Shown: one piece after another, positions 7,176 through 8,483 of the stretch
Numbering within the stretch: the stretch's first letter is position 1
Layout: each line of letters opens with the position of its first letter
The notes under the pieces: model-generated
What the model was told of the DNA's origin: nothing
Database searches by the model: none
What the model saw: the letters and a program-made list of their open reading frames with translations, nothing else
Translations under genes and position numbers: made by a program
Source of the DNA: Sphingomonadales bacterium UBA7473
GTDB lineage: Bacteria > Pseudomonadota > Alphaproteobacteria > Sphingomonadales > Sphingomonadaceae
NCBI GenBank assembly: GCA_002478575.1
Contig: DLOX01000239.1
Span: 1-8,483 of the forward strand
Reading direction: 5' to 3'
Length of the DNA stretch: 8,483 bases

Positions 7176-7916
7176 ATGACTGATGTAGGTTTCGCGAAGC
7201 CCTTTCCGACCATCGGCAAAAGCTTGGCTCTGATTGTCCTCTATTTCATCCTGCAGTTCGCGATGACTTTGGTTGTGATGACCGTCATGACCTTCGCGGA
7301 TCCCGACGCGATGAAAGCGACGATGGAAAAGCAGACGGAGATTATGTCTGACCCGCAGGCGGCCATTGGTGTGGTTTGGGGCTTGGTCGCTGCGGGCCTT
7401 GCCATGCTCGCGATCATAGGCTGGAATCTGCGGGAACCAGCGCGCGCCATTCGGATTGGCTTGTTCGCGCCATCGCGACTGTCAGTTGCGGAAACGGCGC
7501 TGACGGCTTTCACGCTGTTGATCGGCGCATTTTTCTTCAACTGGGTTTACGCGACTTACATCGTCCCCGGCGTCGAATTGCAGGCCGAACTGCAGGCCAT
7601 TTTGAAGGCGCTCGATACGTCCACCACGGGCTTGATCCTGAAAGTAATGGCCATTGCGATCCTGGCGCCCTTGATCGAAGAGCTGCTGTTTCGGGGCTAT
7701 TTGCAAACCGCTTTGATGGACAAGATGAACCATCATGCGGCGATCTGGCTCGCGGCATTGATCTTCGCGATCATCCATTTGCAGCCAATGGCGATCCCCG
7801 GCCTGATGCTTTTGGGCGCGGCCTTTGGTTATATCTATCATCGCACCGGATCGCTGAAGACCTGCATTGTGCTGCATATGGTCAACAATGGTTTGGCCTT
7901 GGCAGTGGGTGGTTGA
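7176..7916 (+). CDS. CPBP-family intramembrane metalloprotease (Rce1/Abi-like)
   Basis: This 246-residue, multi-helix inner-membrane protein belongs to the CPBP family (CAAX proteases and bacteriocin-processing enzymes). The family motifs are intact: EELLFRG at 168-174 (E168, E169 and R173 of EExxxR), FAIIHLQP with H201, and HMVNNG with H234 and N238. Together these form the putative metal and catalytic site. Hydrophobic segments are visible at about 16-40, 63-83, 105-128, 152-172, 190-204, 206-221 and 228-245. A soluble, Met/Lys-rich stretch (about 41-62) lies after the first helix. There is no signal peptide. Bacteria do not generally prenylate proteins, so the real substrate is unknown. 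The start ATG at 7176 has only a partial ribosome site (AGAAAG). The 30-bp gap to pyrG suggests co-transcription; a CPBP role in CTP metabolism is not implied. Confidence 0.9.
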   Translation: MTDVGFAKPFPTIGKSLALIVLYFILQFAMTLVVMTVMTFADPDAMKATMEKQTEIMSDPQAAIGVVWGLVAAGLAMLAIIGWNLREPARAIRIGLFAPSRLSVAETALTAFTLLIGAFFFNWVYATYIVPGVELQAELQAILKALDTSTTGLILKVMAIAILAPLIEELLFRGYLQTALMDKMNHHAAIWLAALIFAIIHLQPMAIPGLMLLGAAFGYIYHRTGSLKTCIVLHMVNNGLALAVGG

Positions 7917-7995
7917 GCTGCACCTTCACTTTCAGGCTTCACATCTTCGCCTAACTGCGCTTCATTCCCCGACCAGATTTTCGAAAGGATGATCG

Positions 7996-8483
7996 ATGGA
8001 CGCGCAAACCCTTTCTGCCATGTTGCCTGCAGGATCTTTGTTCACGGCCTGCCGAGCTGATGAACTGAATGATCTGCTGACGCTTTCGACGCAGCAGGTG
8101 ATGAAGAAGGGGCAGACTTTGCTCCTTCAAGGCGATCCCGGCGATGCGCTCATCATCCTGATCAAGGGCCAAGCGCGTGTGACTATGGTCGCAAGCAATG
8201 GGCGTGAGATCACGTTGGATTATGCCGATCCGGGATCAGTGCTTGGCGAAATTGCGGTGCTCGATGGGGGAGAGCGGACGGCGTCGGTCATCGCGATGAC
8301 CGATGGTGGCTATTTGCGCCTCAGCCGAGCGGCCTTCGAAGCCTTTGTTGAGCGCCAGCCGGGCATGGCATGGCGGCTGATGAAGGGACTTGCTGCGCGC
8401 TTGCGGCAGACGAATGCGATGATTGAATCGGATCGCGCCTATGCGTCCGGCCCTCGGCTCGCGCGTTATATCCAACGCCTGAC
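7996..8483 (+). CDS. Crp/Fnr-family cyclic nucleotide-binding regulator, 3' end beyond the window
   Basis: 162 codons are open to the right edge. The N-terminal cyclic-nucleotide-binding beta-barrel covers about 15-125: GQTLLLQGDPGDALIILIKG at 39-58 and, at 80-100, the phosphate-binding cassette PGSVLGEIAVLDGGERTASV with G84-E85 and R94-T95, the positions that hold cAMP ribose and phosphate in Crp. A dimerisation helix follows (WRLMKGLAARLRQTNAMIES, 126-145). The expected helix-turn-helix lies off the window, so DNA binding is inferred from family and the usual length of about 230 residues. No N-terminal cysteine cluster is seen, so it is not an FNR-type Fe-S sensor. The start at 7996 has a good AAAGGA site 6 bp upstream; the ATG at 7989 is in another frame and stops after 23 codons. 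The gap to the CPBP gene is 79 bp, with no clear terminator. Confidence 0.9.
   Translation, partial: MDAQTLSAMLPAGSLFTACRADELNDLLTLSTQQVMKKGQTLLLQGDPGDALIILIKGQARVTMVASNGREITLDYADPGSVLGEIAVLDGGERTASVIAMTDGGYLRLSRAAFEAFVERQPGMAWRLMKGLAARLRQTNAMIESDRAYASGPRLARYIQRL

Noticed and set aside
7376..7954. A 192-codon plus-strand frame overlapping the CPBP gene
   Set aside because: It is out of frame with the CPBP catalytic motifs, has no hydrophobic pattern or domain, and has no ribosome site.
7989..7991. Earlier ATG as start of the Crp/Fnr-type gene
   Set aside because: It is in a different frame, stops after 23 codons, and overlaps the ribosome binding site of the ATG at 7996.

Overview
The window reads as an ordinary chromosomal segment of an alphaproteobacterium, most likely a sphingomonad (Sphingomonadales). 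Three things point there. secG sits directly upstream of pyrG. The UvrC, SecG and thiolase proteins are of alphaproteobacterial type. At least three families of short GC-rich palindromic repeats typical of sphingomonad genomes are scattered through it. The genus cannot be fixed from the sequence alone. By eye, base composition looks even across the window, and I see no transposase, integrase, phage gene, tRNA, rRNA or CRISPR array.

Layout. 1-2118 (minus strand): a GNAT acetyltransferase gene followed 5 bp later by uvrC, which runs off the left edge. The last visible part of uvrC carries an in-frame palindromic repeat. 2119-2314: a divergent, A-rich regulatory interval with several nested repeats. 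2315-2689 (plus): a small exported glycine-zipper protein. 2690-2834: a convergent interval filled by a twin-hairpin repeat. 2835-4692 (minus): a tyrosine/dual-specificity phosphatase-like gene, then a thiolase gene. The 130-bp gap between them holds a near-perfect palindrome and a decayed repeat. 4693-4876: a divergent promoter interval. 4877-8483 (plus): secG, pyrG, a CPBP-family membrane protease-like gene and the first part of a Crp/Fnr-type regulator, all in one direction.

How the genes relate. Most are independent housekeeping functions: nucleotide excision repair (UvrC), protein export (SecG), CTP synthesis (PyrG) and acyl-CoA metabolism (thiolase). secG-pyrG-CPBP are close enough to be co-transcribed, and the GNAT gene and uvrC very probably are. 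No dedicated multi-gene accessory or defence system is visible. The most notable content lies outside gene function: a repeat element translated as part of UvrC, a repeat pair whose six arm differences form three compensated base-pair changes, and candidate operators in front of the thiolase and glycine-zipper genes.
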